DNA from: Planctomycetota bacterium
GTDB taxonomy: Bacteria > Planctomycetota > PUPC01 > JACPCR01
NCBI GenBank assembly: GCA_016179685.1
Contig: JACPCR010000080.1
Coordinates: forward strand, 1-64,000
Length of the DNA stretch: 64,000 nt
Direction of reading: 5' to 3'
Under the pieces are notes generated by a model. It saw nothing but the letters and a program-made list of their open reading frames with translations, made no database searches and had not been told where the DNA came from. A program made the position numbers and the translations under genes. Shown in pieces: positions 8,599 to 17,668 of this stretch; position 1 is the stretch's first letter, and every line of letters begins with the position of its first letter.

Positions 8599-8901
8599 CA
8601 GCGGCTATTGCGCGTTCACATAGTCTTCAGTCCTGAGTCCTCAGTCCCCAGTCCTGAGCACGAAGGGACAGGGAGAAGCGAGAAGCAGGAAGCGTGTAGC
8701 GGGCAGAAGCTGACCCGTCATCACTGACCATGGCCTTCTACTTGTTCCCTGCTCCCTGCGAGGAAGCAAGAAACGAGGAGCGGGCAGAAGGGGTGTGGGG
8801 CAAAGGTGCCAAGTTAAAGTTTATTTCGCGGGTGGCGGTCTTGGCTTGCTCTTCCCGTCCGCCCGCTGACTGATCGTGTTGGGCCTGGCGAGGGATTCGT
8901 C
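8599..8901. other. Gap with short direct repeats
   Basis: No gene seen before 8902. It contains short repeated strings (TCAGTCCTGAGTCCTCAGTC type at 8630-8660) and GAAGCGAGAAGCAGGAAGC-like tracts (8674-8695, repeated in altered form at 8762-8790). These look like low-complexity or decayed repeat DNA. Confidence 0.5.
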
Positions 8902-9060
8902 ATGCGGCGTCCGAAATCCGGTCTTTCACACCGCGAGCGTGTGCACCTGGCGCTCGAACATCGGGAGACCGACCGAGTTCTCATCGCCATGGTCTGCTCG
9001 GGGATCAACCGGTCAGGGCATGAAGCGCTGGCAGCTTACTCTAATGAGGCGAAAGCATGA
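8902..9060 (+). pseudogene. Truncated N-terminus of a URO-D (uroporphyrinogen decarboxylase)-family protein
   Basis: Fifty-two codons read MRRPKSGLSHRERVHLALEH and then RETDRVLIAMVCSGIN. This matches the start of URO-D-superfamily proteins, which typically open with a (S/T)xRERVxxALxHRExDRVP motif and run to about 330-400 residues. Here the frame stops after 52 residues with ATGA, overlapping the start of the next gene at 9057. The remaining barrel, including its active site, is absent, so it cannot be a working enzyme. URO-D-like methyltransferase or decarboxylase genes often accompany sugar loci in related genomes (family knowledge). It may now serve only as a coupling leader peptide for the large gene downstream. 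Confidence 0.65.
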
Positions 9061-12000
9061 GAAGGACCATCAGGTGGTACGTGCAGGGACTGATCCTGTG
9101 GGCTGCGCTGGCCGCCGGCGCGTGCGGGGAGGGGGGCCGACCGCCCGTGCTCGACCTGCCCGCGACGCCCGAGGAACTCATTGAGCGCTGCCGGCTGGAC
9201 CCGAGCCTTTCGAGCTTCGCCCGGCACGGCGAGGTGTTGACGAGCGGACTGCAGGTCCTGCTGCTCGGCACGTCGGTGTCCATCGGGGACAGCGAGCACG
9301 TGGCCTGGGCGCGGCCCTACTACCGCGGACCGGTCCGCATCCTCGCCTTTCTCGAGGCGCCCCACTACCGGGAGATCGCCGCGCTGTCGCGGGCGCTGCA
9401 GGGCGAGCTGGCCATCGTGCAGATGCCGCCGGGGTCGTGGTTCGAGTCGGTCCGCAAAGACCTCTATCAGGGCTTTTCCGCCGAGACCGCCCGGAAAGCC
9501 TTGAAGAAGCCCTGGGACGTGATCGTGCTCTGCTCTGGCCTTTCGTCCGGGCCCCAGCATCTTCCCGCCGATATCCAGTCCTCCATCCTCGAAAAGGTCA
9601 AACAAGGGACCGGCCTCGTCCTCCAGGGCTGCTACGAGGCCGGCGGCGGTCATCCCGTCGCCTTCTGGCCGGAGAAGACGCCCTTCGAGCCGGCCAGCGG
9701 GGTGAGGCCCGTTTCCGGCCGCGTGCGGATCAATCCCCTGGGCTTCTCCGTGCAGGAGCGCCAGGTTGCCGACGGCCTCCCGCTGGCTCTGCTGCCGCCG
9801 GTCTTCGCCCTGCCGGTGCGAATGGAATCGGGCTGGAAGGCGGCGCTGCTCGGCGGGAAGGCGCCCGCCGTTTGGCGTTACACGGACAAGCCGGAGGCCC
9901 CGCCCGCCATCGTTGCGGAAGGCGAGGAGATGCCGCTCGTGGTGATCGGAGAGCACGGCCGAGGCCGCGTCGTCTCCACCGCCTGGGCCACGAACGGGGG
10001 ATTCCCGGTGGTGGACGGGAACGACATGCCCCTGGGTATTCGACGCTACGAGGAATACTGGACTGCGCTGCTCTGCAAGCTCGTGCTCTGGGCGGCGGGC
10101 AGGCCCAGCGAGCTGCTGATGCGGTTGGACGCGCCCTCGGACGCGCCTCCGGAGGGAGGAACGGAGGTCAAGGTCTTCCTGGAGGGTCTGAGCGCCAGAA
10201 AATTCTCCCTGAAGCTGGACGTGCGGGTGCGGGACTGGAAATTCAGGGAGGTGTGGCGCGAGGGAAGGCCGGCGGCGTTATCGGGCGCGGCCACGCAGAC
10301 CGCGATCGTGCGGCTGCCGCCTCTGCCGGCTGGCCTTTATGCTGTGGACGTCGTCGCGCGAACTCCATCGGGCGAGTCGGTGAACTGGGCGAGTGCGGCG
10401 CTCCAGGTCCGCTCCCCCGAGCGTATCGAGATGGCTCTGCCGCGGGATACTTTTTCCCGCGACGATACGGTGGAAATCCGGGTCAAAGGCTCGGGGCTGC
10501 AACGGGGCTCCTACCGGGCGCGGGTCCGCGTGGTGGACTCCTTCGGCCGAGTCGTACGCGACGAGGAGGGCGCGGTCGGGCCGGGAAACGACTTCACCGT
10601 ATTGCATCCGCTCCGCGACGCCCGGTCCTGCCTCCACACGGCGGAGGCCGTGTTGACGAAGGACGGACAGCCGCGTGCCCAGGCAGTGTCTGAATTCTCC
10701 TGCCCGGAGTTCCGCTGGGACGATTTCCACAACATTCTCTGGGGGGACGCGGAACATGCGGAGATTCTGCGGGATTGGGCCGGCGTGGATACCTACCTGG
10801 CCGCCGGCTGGCCGGGTCACGAGTTTCTTGCCCGGGCCGGGGCCGAGGCCGGCTTGAAGCTTCTGTGGACGAACGTCGCGCCGCAGAGCCCGGAGCAGAC
10901 GCAGAGGGAGCCGGAGAAGGCCGAGGTTGCCTTCGATGAACAGGTGGATCGGGCGGGACGGTGGATCAACCGATATGACGCCATCGGCGTCTGCTTCCAG
11001 GACGAGCGGCATTCGTTCCAGGACCCGGCCCCGAACGAGGTTTGCCTGGCGCGATTCCGGGCGTGGTTGAAGGAGCAGTATGGCGACCTGGAGCGGCTGA
11101 ACGCCACGTGGGAGACGACCCACAAGGCCTGGGAGGAGGTTCGGCCACTCTTGACTGCGGAGTTCCGACCGGAGAGGAACAATCTCGCGCCGTGGCTGGA
11201 TTTTCGTCTCTTCGTCTCGAAGCTCACGATGGACGTGGACGCCCGGCAGGCGGAGTCGCTTCGGCGGCGAACGTCGCCGGACCTCTTCATCGGCATCGAA
11301 GGCGTCTTCGGCCTGGGCGGGCACATCGTTCCCTACAGCGGCTTCGACTACGCCGAGCACGCCCGTCGCTGCTTCAACATGATCATGCCGTACGACAACG
11401 AGGTGAATTCGGTGACGAATCTGGCCCGCAGCTTCTGCCCGGGCCCCCTGAGCACCTGGGACGGCTACAGCGCCCCCCGATGGCAGTACGAGGCCAAGCC
11501 CTGGTGGGGCGCCCTCCATGGCTACTGGGGCATGTCCTGGTTCTGCTCGAAAACCCTGGCCACCTCGACCGGCTGCCTGTTTCCCCAGGCCTTCTGGGTG
11601 GAGGAGGCGACGCGCAAGCTGCGGCAGGGGGTGGGCAAGCTTCTCATGACTTCCGAGATGCAGACGGACCCGGTGGTCTTCCTCTACAGCCAGCCCAGCC
11701 TCTACGCTGCCTACGTGGCCGGGCACTGGATCAACCCGCAGAACAAGCACCTCATGAATCGGCCGTCCACCCAGTGGGGACGGGAAAACCTCCAGCGCCT
11801 GGTCAACGAATTCGGCCTCCAGTATTCCTACGTCTCGGACCGGCAGGTCGAGGCGGGCGCGCTCCGCGGCAAGAAGCTGCTCATTCTTCCGGACGTGATG
11901 TGCATGTCCCAGAAGACCGCGGAGGCCATCGAGGAGTTCGTCCGCGGTGGTGGAGTCGTCCTGGCGGACCTCTGCCCTGCGCTCTGGGACGAGCACGGCC

Positions 12001-12908
12001 GGCCTCTTCGACCCGGCCGGCTCGACCGCCTCTTCGGGGTGACTCGAGACCGGTTCGAATACGGCACGAGGCCGACGGACTACCTGATCGGGACGACGCA
12101 ATCCGAGCCGGACTTTCCCGTGGCGAACGAGTGGTTCATCGGCGAATACTACGAACGCGGCCTAAAGGTCGATGGCGGCAAGGCGCTGGGGGCGCACATC
12201 TTCGATGAGACGGAGGTGCCGGCGTTCGTGCTGAACCGCACGGGCCTGGGCGCGGCGTTGCTCATGAATTTCCTCGAAACGAATTATTCCCGGTATCCCG
12301 AAGGCCGGCAGCGCGTCTTCATGCGTGCGCTTCTGGGCCTGGCAAAGATCGAGCCGCCGGTCCGGGTGCTCAACGAACACGGGGCCGAACTTTATCAGTA
12401 CGACGTCACCCGGTTCGAGGACGGCGGCCACCTCTACGTGGGAGTCTACCGGCTGACGACGTCCAGCCCGCTGAACCCGGAGGAGGTGACGCTGCGGCTG
12501 CCGCGTCCGGGGCATCTTTACGAGGTCAAGTCCGGAAACGATCTGGGCGAGGGCCGGGACGCCCGGGTGAAGTTGCGTGCTGCGGACTCGGCGCTGGTGG
12601 CCGTGCTGCCGTATCGCGTCGAGGGCGTGAAAGCTCGGGCGGCGTCGGCCCGGGCCGGAGAGCCCGTAGTCGTCTCGGCCGCGGTTCAGGCCTCCACGGG
12701 ACGGCCGGGCCGGCACATCCTTCACCTCCAGGTGGAGGGGCCCGATGGGCGTCTGCGCCGGGCCTACGCGGGCAATGTCGAGGCCCGAGGCGGCCGCTGG
12801 GAGGGCATCGTTCCGACGGCCTTGAATGATCCCAAGGGCCGGTGGAAAGTTCGGGTGCGCGAGGTCGTCTCCGGCCTCGAAACCGAGGTGGCTTTCCGGC
12901 TCAAGTAG
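9057..12908 (+). CDS. Giant secreted GH42-like (beta-galactosidase-type) protein
   Basis: A 1283-residue exported protein. Residues 1-22 form a signal peptide ending AAGAC, an imperfect lipobox, so it may be a lipoprotein. Residues about 60-340 resemble a class I glutamine-amidotransferase/ThuA-like fold (WDVIVLCSG, GTGLVLQGCYEAGGG, HGRGRVVSTAW). Beta domains occupy about 350-550. Residues 560-900 look like the GH42 barrel: FQDERHSF with E650 as an acid/base candidate, and FRAWLKEQYGDLERLNATW, a GH42 hallmark. Residues 940-1090 form the amidotransferase-like trimerisation domain (KKLLILPDVMCMS, FVRGGGVVLADL). A beta-rich tail follows. The N-terminal domain is extra to normal GH42 (about 650-700 residues). 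Substrate unknown. Confidence 0.75.
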   Translation: MRRTIRWYVQGLILWAALAAGACGEGGRPPVLDLPATPEELIERCRLDPSLSSFARHGEVLTSGLQVLLLGTSVSIGDSEHVAWARPYYRGPVRILAFLEAPHYREIAALSRALQGELAIVQMPPGSWFESVRKDLYQGFSAETARKALKKPWDVIVLCSGLSSGPQHLPADIQSSILEKVKQGTGLVLQGCYEAGGGHPVAFWPEKTPFEPASGVRPVSGRVRINPLGFSVQERQVADGLPLALLPPVFALPVRMESGWKAALLGGKAPAVWRYTDKPEAPPAIVAEGEEMPLVVIGEHGRGRVVSTAWATNGGFPVVDGNDMPLGIRRYEEYWTALLCKLVLWAAGRPSELLMRLDAPSDAPPEGGTEVKVFLEGLSARKFSLKLDVRVRDWKFREVWREGRPAALSGAATQTAIVRLPPLPAGLYAVDVVARTPSGESVNWASAALQVRSPERIEMALPRDTFSRDDTVEIRVKGSGLQRGSYRARVRVVDSFGRVVRDEEGAVGPGNDFTVLHPLRDARSCLHTAEAVLTKDGQPRAQAVSEFSCPEFRWDDFHNILWGDAEHAEILRDWAGVDTYLAAGWPGHEFLARAGAEAGLKLLWTNVAPQSPEQTQREPEKAEVAFDEQVDRAGRWINRYDAIGVCFQDERHSFQDPAPNEVCLARFRAWLKEQYGDLERLNATWETTHKAWEEVRPLLTAEFRPERNNLAPWLDFRLFVSKLTMDVDARQAESLRRRTSPDLFIGIEGVFGLGGHIVPYSGFDYAEHARRCFNMIMPYDNEVNSVTNLARSFCPGPLSTWDGYSAPRWQYEAKPWWGALHGYWGMSWFCSKTLATSTGCLFPQAFWVEEATRKLRQGVGKLLMTSEMQTDPVVFLYSQPSLYAAYVAGHWINPQNKHLMNRPSTQWGRENLQRLVNEFGLQYSYVSDRQVEAGALRGKKLLILPDVMCMSQKTAEAIEEFVRGGGVVLADLCPALWDEHGRPLRPGRLDRLFGVTRDRFEYGTRPTDYLIGTTQSEPDFPVANEWFIGEYYERGLKVDGGKALGAHIFDETEVPAFVLNRTGLGAALLMNFLETNYSRYPEGRQRVFMRALLGLAKIEPPVRVLNEHGAELYQYDVTRFEDGGHLYVGVYRLTTSSPLNPEEVTLRLPRPGHLYEVKSGNDLGEGRDARVKLRAADSALVAVLPYRVEGVKARAASARAGEPVVVSAAVQASTGRPGRHILHLQVEGPDGRLRRAYAGNVEARGGRWEGIVPTALNDPKGRWKVRVREVVSGLETEVAFRLK

Positions 12909-12910
12909 AT

Positions 12911-12950
12911 CACGCGTTCGCCAGTGCATCTGCACTTCCGAATGCGTGCG
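12911..12950. repeat. AGTGC-type palindrome
   Basis: Left arm CACGCGTTCGCCAGTGCA and right arm TGCACTTCCGAATGCGTG pair with few mismatches around a two-base loop, directly after the stop of the GH42-like gene. It belongs to the dispersed family with an AGTGC/GCACT core. No T-run follows. Confidence 0.7.
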
Positions 12951-12960
12951 CTCAGGTGAG

Positions 12961-13002
12961 TATCCCGGTTCTGAAGCGCGGGCGCACTTCTGAACCGGGA
13001 TA
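12961..13002. repeat. AGTGC-type palindrome, second copy in tandem
   Basis: TATCCCGGTTCTGAAGCGC pairs with GCACTTCTGAACCGGGATA with two mismatches and a four-base loop. It lies ten bases after the previous palindrome and ten bases before the ATG at 13012, so it would also structure the leader of that gene. Confidence 0.75.
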
Positions 13003-13011
13003 CCAGCGAAG

Positions 13012-14103
13012 ATGTTCCAGAATGCGATGCTCATGCCGGTTCGGTTCGTGGCGCTGCTGGCCGTTCTGCCGCAGGCACGGGCAGCGGACCCGGCCGTTCC
13101 CAACGGATGCTTCGAGGAAGAGGCCCCCTTGGCCCCGGGATTGCCCGCAGCATGGGAAGCCTCGGGGCAGGGCGGTCAGGCCGTTCTGGATGAATCGGAC
13201 CGTGCGGAGGGCCGCTGCTCGCTGCGGCTGGAGTGTCCCGCGGGCGGCGAACTGCAGGCGCGGTCGGCGGCCCTCTCGCTGCTCCCCCTCCGCCGTTACA
13301 GGCTCGGCTTGTGGGTCAAACGCACGCAGGGTCATGACCTTTCCTTCCTTCTCGAGGAGCACGGGGAAGCCGTGGACGCCAGGCGACACGATCTCCAGCT
13401 TCATTGGCCCGGAAGGTTTCAGCCCAACTGGTTTCCCCCGGCCCCCTCTTGGACGCCTTACCAGGCGTATTTCGCTACGGGTCGAGACGGGCGCTCCTGG
13501 CGGTTGCTGATCCGCCAGCGATGCCGGGACGACCGCCTGGGTCGGGTCTGCCGCGTGGATGGGCTGAGCCTGAAGGAGGTGGGCCCCGTGCTGTTCGCGT
13601 CCGAGGCGCAACGCGGCAGGAATCTGCTGGCGAAATCCGCAGCGGAATTCGAGCCGGACGCGAGCGGCCTGCCCTTGGCCTGGTCCTTCTGGTGGGGGAA
13701 TGCCGCCCGCGTGCAGACGCTGCGCGAGGGCGGACCTGACGGCGGTCCCTTTCTCAGGGTCAAGCCCGATGCGGCTGGCGGAGGGGGCTTGTGTCTGGCC
13801 GGGGGCTTTTTCCCCGTGAAGGAAGGTTATCTCTACCGCTTCCGGGTCCGGGCGCGGGGACGCGGCAGCGTAACCCTGGCGATTCATCCGCTGGCATCGG
13901 CCCCTGGCGATCCCAGGGCGGAGACGGCGCTTCGGATCGGCAACTCGCACCCGCGTTCATTCGAGGTTTTCGGACCCGACTGGCAACCGCTCGAAGGCGA
14001 GTGGATTGCCGAGATTCCCGGGGTACGATGGTTCAATCCGTACCTGCCGATTTCCGGGGAGGTGGACCTGGGTGCCGCTTCCCTCGAGATGGCGGCGCCC
14101 TGA
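13012..14103 (+). CDS. Secreted protein with two carbohydrate-binding-like beta-sandwich domains
   Basis: A 363-residue exported protein with a signal peptide ending LPQARA-A at about residue 25; the start could also be the ATG at 13027. Residues 28-185 and 200-360 each look like CBM4/galactose-binding-like sandwiches: NGCFEEEAPLAPGLPAAW and EFEPDASGLPLAWSFWWG begin the two units, each with RLGLWVKR- or YRFRVRARG-type strands. No catalytic motif is seen. It sits between the GH42-like and PhyH genes and probably binds polysaccharide outside the cytoplasmic membrane. The two domains may come from duplication. Substrate unknown. Confidence 0.65.
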   Translation: MFQNAMLMPVRFVALLAVLPQARAADPAVPNGCFEEEAPLAPGLPAAWEASGQGGQAVLDESDRAEGRCSLRLECPAGGELQARSAALSLLPLRRYRLGLWVKRTQGHDLSFLLEEHGEAVDARRHDLQLHWPGRFQPNWFPPAPSWTPYQAYFATGRDGRSWRLLIRQRCRDDRLGRVCRVDGLSLKEVGPVLFASEAQRGRNLLAKSAAEFEPDASGLPLAWSFWWGNAARVQTLREGGPDGGPFLRVKPDAAGGGGLCLAGGFFPVKEGYLYRFRVRARGRGSVTLAIHPLASAPGDPRAETALRIGNSHPRSFEVFGPDWQPLEGEWIAEIPGVRWFNPYLPISGEVDLGAASLEMAAP

Positions 14104-14148
14104 TGGGAAGCTCCCTGCACCGATACGAACGGCCAAGAGGTCACCGCA

Positions 14149-15393
14149 ATGAAGCCCACAGAGATCGATCCCGATCTATTCCAGGAACAAGGTTTTCTGA
14201 TCCTGCGGAACGTCATTCCTCCGGACCGGCTTGGGGACATGCGAAGGCAGTTCGAGATACTCGTGGAAAGGCAGAAGGCCATCTGGGCACGGGACCGCGG
14301 GCCGGAGGAGCCGCCCGGCGGCGCGTGGGAGACCCGGCCTCAGCCGCGGGTGACCTTCTGCGACCGCATCGACGCCGCGACCGCGGACACCGTCTCCTTC
14401 TGCCTGGGCGAAACCACGTTCGAGGTCAGCCGCCGATTGATGGCCGCTCCGGAGGCTGCCGTCCACGCCATGTACCTCATGTGCAGCCCGGTCCGAGACC
14501 ACGGGCCCGCCCAATGGCATCGGGACGTCGGCCCGGGCCATCCTGCGCCCCTCGAAGGACTTCAGGCCATCATGAAGGAGTTCAGGCCACAGTACGTGCA
14601 GTGGAACATCGCTCTGTACGATGACCATGTGCTGTGGGTCGTCCCGGGCAGCCACAGCCGCGTGAACACCCCGCAGGAAGAGCGCGCCCTGGCGGAAAAT
14701 CCGAAGGTTCCCCTTCCGGGCGGCCAGCCGGCGGAGCTTCGGGCCGGAGACGGCGTGGTCTATGCCCTGCCCATCCTCCACTGGGCAAGTCATTACGGCC
14801 CGAAGCGACGCCGGTGCATCCACCTGGGTTACCGCGCCTTCGGGAGTCCGGTGTTCCCTTATGTTCACTGGCGTCATTGGGATCCCGTGTTTCTCGAACA
14901 CCTGATGCCCTGGGCTCGTGCCCGATTCGAGCGATTCCTGGACCTCTGGCGACAGGAACAGCAGGTCATCGGCCAGATTTTTCGGGCTCTGATCGACGGA
15001 AGCTCCGTTGGTTTCTCCGATGGCCTGGATCGACTCCATCCGGCCCATTCCGGCCGAATGGTCGCTCTGGTCATGCTCTCAAAATTGGCGTGGCGAATCC
15101 GCGCCTTCAAGCCCATCGAATCAAAGACGAGCAGCCCGGAGGAAAGGCTTCAGAAGATGAAGAGCCATTGGCACGGCAGCCTGCTGTTCCGGGAGTTGAC
15201 CGATTCCTTCACCGTCGAGGAGGCGGAGGTCCTGTGGGAGCGCTTCAAGCCGCTCGACGATCGGCTCAAGGTGGCCGGCGCACGGGCACTCCCGGGCTGG
15301 CAGGGGCCCGATTCGCCGTACGAGGCGAGCCGTATGCCCGATCTCGAACTCGACGAGACGCTCGGGATGCTTCTGAGGCGCACCCGCGGCTAG
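14149..15393 (+). CDS. Phytanoyl-CoA dioxygenase (PhyH)-family oxygenase
   Basis: A 414-residue Fe(II)/2-oxoglutarate-dependent oxygenase. The opening FQEQGFLILRNVIPPDRL is typical of PhyH proteins. The iron triad is H124-x-D126 (QWHRDVG) with a distal His at H211 or H215 (PILHWASHYGPKRR), and RRRCIHLGYR may hold the oxoglutarate-binding Arg. WVVPGSHSRVNTP is also conserved in the family. The region after 260 is a C-terminal extension of about 150 residues, rich in helices, absent from minimal PhyH proteins. No signal peptide. It lies in the carbohydrate locus 45 bases after the binding-protein gene. Hydroxylation of a small molecule is expected; the substrate is not known. Confidence 0.82.
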   Translation: MKPTEIDPDLFQEQGFLILRNVIPPDRLGDMRRQFEILVERQKAIWARDRGPEEPPGGAWETRPQPRVTFCDRIDAATADTVSFCLGETTFEVSRRLMAAPEAAVHAMYLMCSPVRDHGPAQWHRDVGPGHPAPLEGLQAIMKEFRPQYVQWNIALYDDHVLWVVPGSHSRVNTPQEERALAENPKVPLPGGQPAELRAGDGVVYALPILHWASHYGPKRRRCIHLGYRAFGSPVFPYVHWRHWDPVFLEHLMPWARARFERFLDLWRQEQQVIGQIFRALIDGSSVGFSDGLDRLHPAHSGRMVALVMLSKLAWRIRAFKPIESKTSSPEERLQKMKSHWHGSLLFRELTDSFTVEEAEVLWERFKPLDDRLKVAGARALPGWQGPDSPYEASRMPDLELDETLGMLLRRTRG

Positions 15394-15671
15394 TTTCACG
15401 GTATCGACGCACATTCCGTTTTCGTCCTTTCTGCGGGCATCGCCGCCCTGGGCGCTGGTTACTTCGTGGTCGTCTTCCCCGGCGTCTCGGGGGATCAAGA
15501 AGGTGACGCATGAGCAACGCCTGGTGTAACGTGGGCCATCATCCTCGTCCTCGCACTCGACATGTCCTTCGCTCCAGGGTCGAGGACGACGGAGCACGAC
15601 CAGAAGCTTACCCGTTCGGGTGTACTGAACGGCGAGGCCGCAGTTTTCCAAGAACAGGGAGTCCCTGAATC

Positions 15672-17624
15672 ATGACGAGACCACCGCATCGCGCCCCATC
15701 ATCAGACCGGTTCGACGGCCGGCACTACAGCGGGCAAGGCGACGCCGAATACCTCGAGCTGCTCGATACGGCCCGGCGAATGTTCGAGCCCGACCCCGAA
15801 TTCCAGAATCTGTCCATGCTCTATACGCCCGCATGGAATGGGCTCGTCGAAGGCCCCACGTGGAACGCCTGGTGGATACAGAACAGCTATGGAACGACCA
15901 CCACGGTCCTGCCTTTTCTGGCGGAGCCTTTCCTCACCTTCTTGCAGAATTCGCACGACCTCTGGTTCGACCAGATGGGCGACGGGCGCTCGGAGCGCGT
16001 TTACAAGCATTACGGCGGCGGGGAATTTCACTGGGTGGCGCCCGACGGCTGCCTGTGCGACGCAGCCTCGCCGGGCTGGATCGTCTACAAGCAGGGCGAC
16101 GGGCGAGTGGACATCCACGACTGGGGCCTCGAGTTCACCGCGGCCGGGCTGTTGATGCAGGCCGAGTTGCTGCTGATCAGCCGTGACCCACGGGCCATCG
16201 AGCGCTACCTCCCCAGGCTCGAGCGCTGCGCGGATTTCCTGGACACACGGCGGGACCGTGAAAAAAACCTTTTCCTGGCGGGTCCCGCGGCCAATCTGCT
16301 CGCCCCCTCTTACGCCGGCTGGCGGAAGCCTGACGGCAGCTACGGCGAGGCCTACCTCGCCGGGCTGTCGGTGACCACGATCGCCGCTCTCGACCGGCTC
16401 ATCGAGCTGGAAAAGCTTGCCGGAAACGCGGCCCGAGCCGCCCTTTACGGGGAACGGCGCGACGCCGCCCGCCGGGGCCTGCCGCGGCTTCTGACCGACG
16501 AGGGCTACTTCATCAAATCGCTCGATCCGGATGGGACGAAGCACGGGGTGTATGGCGCCCCGAGGCACGGCTACTTCGAGGCCCCGCCCAACCACGACGC
16601 GATCGCCTTCCGAGTCGTCGACAACGTCCAGGCTGGCAGGATTTACGCCAAGATCAACTCCATCCCCGGCCTCCGGCCCCATGCCTTCATCCTGCCGAAC
16701 TACCCATCCCTGGACGACATGTACGAGGAGCCCAAGGGACTCTGGCGCTTCGGACAATGGGTCAACGGGGGCCACTGGTCCACCTGCGAGGCCCGTGTGG
16801 TCCTCGCTTACTACCGTCTGGGACGTTACGAGGACGCGCGGCGTTCCATGAAGCAGCTCCTGACCTTTGCTCGGCGCTTCCGCATGGACAATCCCCTGAC
16901 CGAGTTTGGCAGCGAGGTCTATCAGCCCAAGCAGCCCATCAACCTTTGTTACGATGCGTTCGGCCCCGCCGGCGCCCTGCTTCGCGGCCTTTTCGAATAC
17001 CTCTACCGGGCCGACGGACTCACCCTCGTCCCCCGCATCCCGCCCGGCGTCACCGAGCTGCGCCAGCACGACCCCGTCCGCTTCGGCAACAAGCGCCTCT
17101 ACCTTTCCACCCTTGGGCAGGGGGAGGTCACAGCGGTCCAGGTGAACGGGCGGTCATGGGACTGGTTCGACGGGGAATCCGTCTTTCTGCCGTCTGATCG
17201 CACGCCCGACGCCGCGGAGGTGGCCATCGGGCTCGGGGGTGCGAAACCGAATCGGCGGGGGCCGGTGACCCAGCCGCGCCCGCCGAGCTTCCGGGCCGAG
17301 TCCGAATCCGTGTGGTCTGAGCACCTCCTGCCGCTCAGGAAGAAGGTGCAGGCGCTCGAGGATTGGACCCGAGACATCGGGCAGGAGCAGCCGTACGCGG
17401 CCGCGCATGCGCGTCTGGCGCGGCGCGCCCTCGAGGCCGCAGTCGAACGGAAGCGACTCCAGGCGGAAGGAAGGCTCGACCCGCTTCCAGAGGCTTCCCG
17501 GGCCGCAGCCGACCAATCTTATCTCGATACCGTCCAGCGTCTCGCCGACGGGCTAGTAAACAAGTTAGCAAGTGCTGGTGCACTGATGAACAGCGATACG
17601 AGGCGCTTGGGGCGGCAAACTTGA
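15672..17624 (+). CDS. Six-hairpin glycosidase-like protein
   Basis: A 650-residue cytoplasmic protein with an (alpha/alpha)6-toroid signature seen in MGH1/GH94/GH116-type enzymes: AWNGLVEGPTWNAWWIQNSYG, FTAAGLLMQAELLLISRDP, DGSYGEAYLAGLSVTTIAAL, GGHWSTCEARVVLAYYRLGR and LCYDAFGPAGALLRGLFEYL. A small beta domain follows at about 455-520 (GQGEVTAVQVNG). The last 120 residues are a helical, charged tail. No signal peptide. The final 20 residues (from about LVNKLASAG) are encoded by the AGTGC-family palindrome, so the original stop was probably lost. It ends a plus-strand locus and faces hisS. I cannot assign the catalytic acid or substrate. Confidence 0.7.
   Translation: MTRPPHRAPSSDRFDGRHYSGQGDAEYLELLDTARRMFEPDPEFQNLSMLYTPAWNGLVEGPTWNAWWIQNSYGTTTTVLPFLAEPFLTFLQNSHDLWFDQMGDGRSERVYKHYGGGEFHWVAPDGCLCDAASPGWIVYKQGDGRVDIHDWGLEFTAAGLLMQAELLLISRDPRAIERYLPRLERCADFLDTRRDREKNLFLAGPAANLLAPSYAGWRKPDGSYGEAYLAGLSVTTIAALDRLIELEKLAGNAARAALYGERRDAARRGLPRLLTDEGYFIKSLDPDGTKHGVYGAPRHGYFEAPPNHDAIAFRVVDNVQAGRIYAKINSIPGLRPHAFILPNYPSLDDMYEEPKGLWRFGQWVNGGHWSTCEARVVLAYYRLGRYEDARRSMKQLLTFARRFRMDNPLTEFGSEVYQPKQPINLCYDAFGPAGALLRGLFEYLYRADGLTLVPRIPPGVTELRQHDPVRFGNKRLYLSTLGQGEVTAVQVNGRSWDWFDGESVFLPSDRTPDAAEVAIGLGGAKPNRRGPVTQPRPPSFRAESESVWSEHLLPLRKKVQALEDWTRDIGQEQPYAAAHARLARRALEAAVERKRLQAEGRLDPLPEASRAAADQSYLDTVQRLADGLVNKLASAGALMNSDTRRLGRQT
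17564..17591. repeat. AGTGC-type palindrome inside the 3' end of the glycosidase-like gene
   Basis: GTTAGCAAGTGC and GCACTGATGAAC pair around a TGGT loop. The same unit occurs inverted at 29991-30018. Here it lies within the last codons of the coding frame. Confidence 0.6.
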
Positions 17625-17632
17625 AAAATCGT
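17599..17632 (+). repeat. Fragment of the composite intergenic repeat
   Basis: GCGCTTGGGGCGGCAAACT with the following TGAAAA is nearly identical to 61690-61714, where it abuts the GGTGTCAGG repeat. It overlaps the stop codon of the glycosidase-like gene. Confidence 0.5.
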
Positions 17633-17668
17633 TTTGAATTTGAGTCGCAGCTTACAGGTTTTCCGCGC

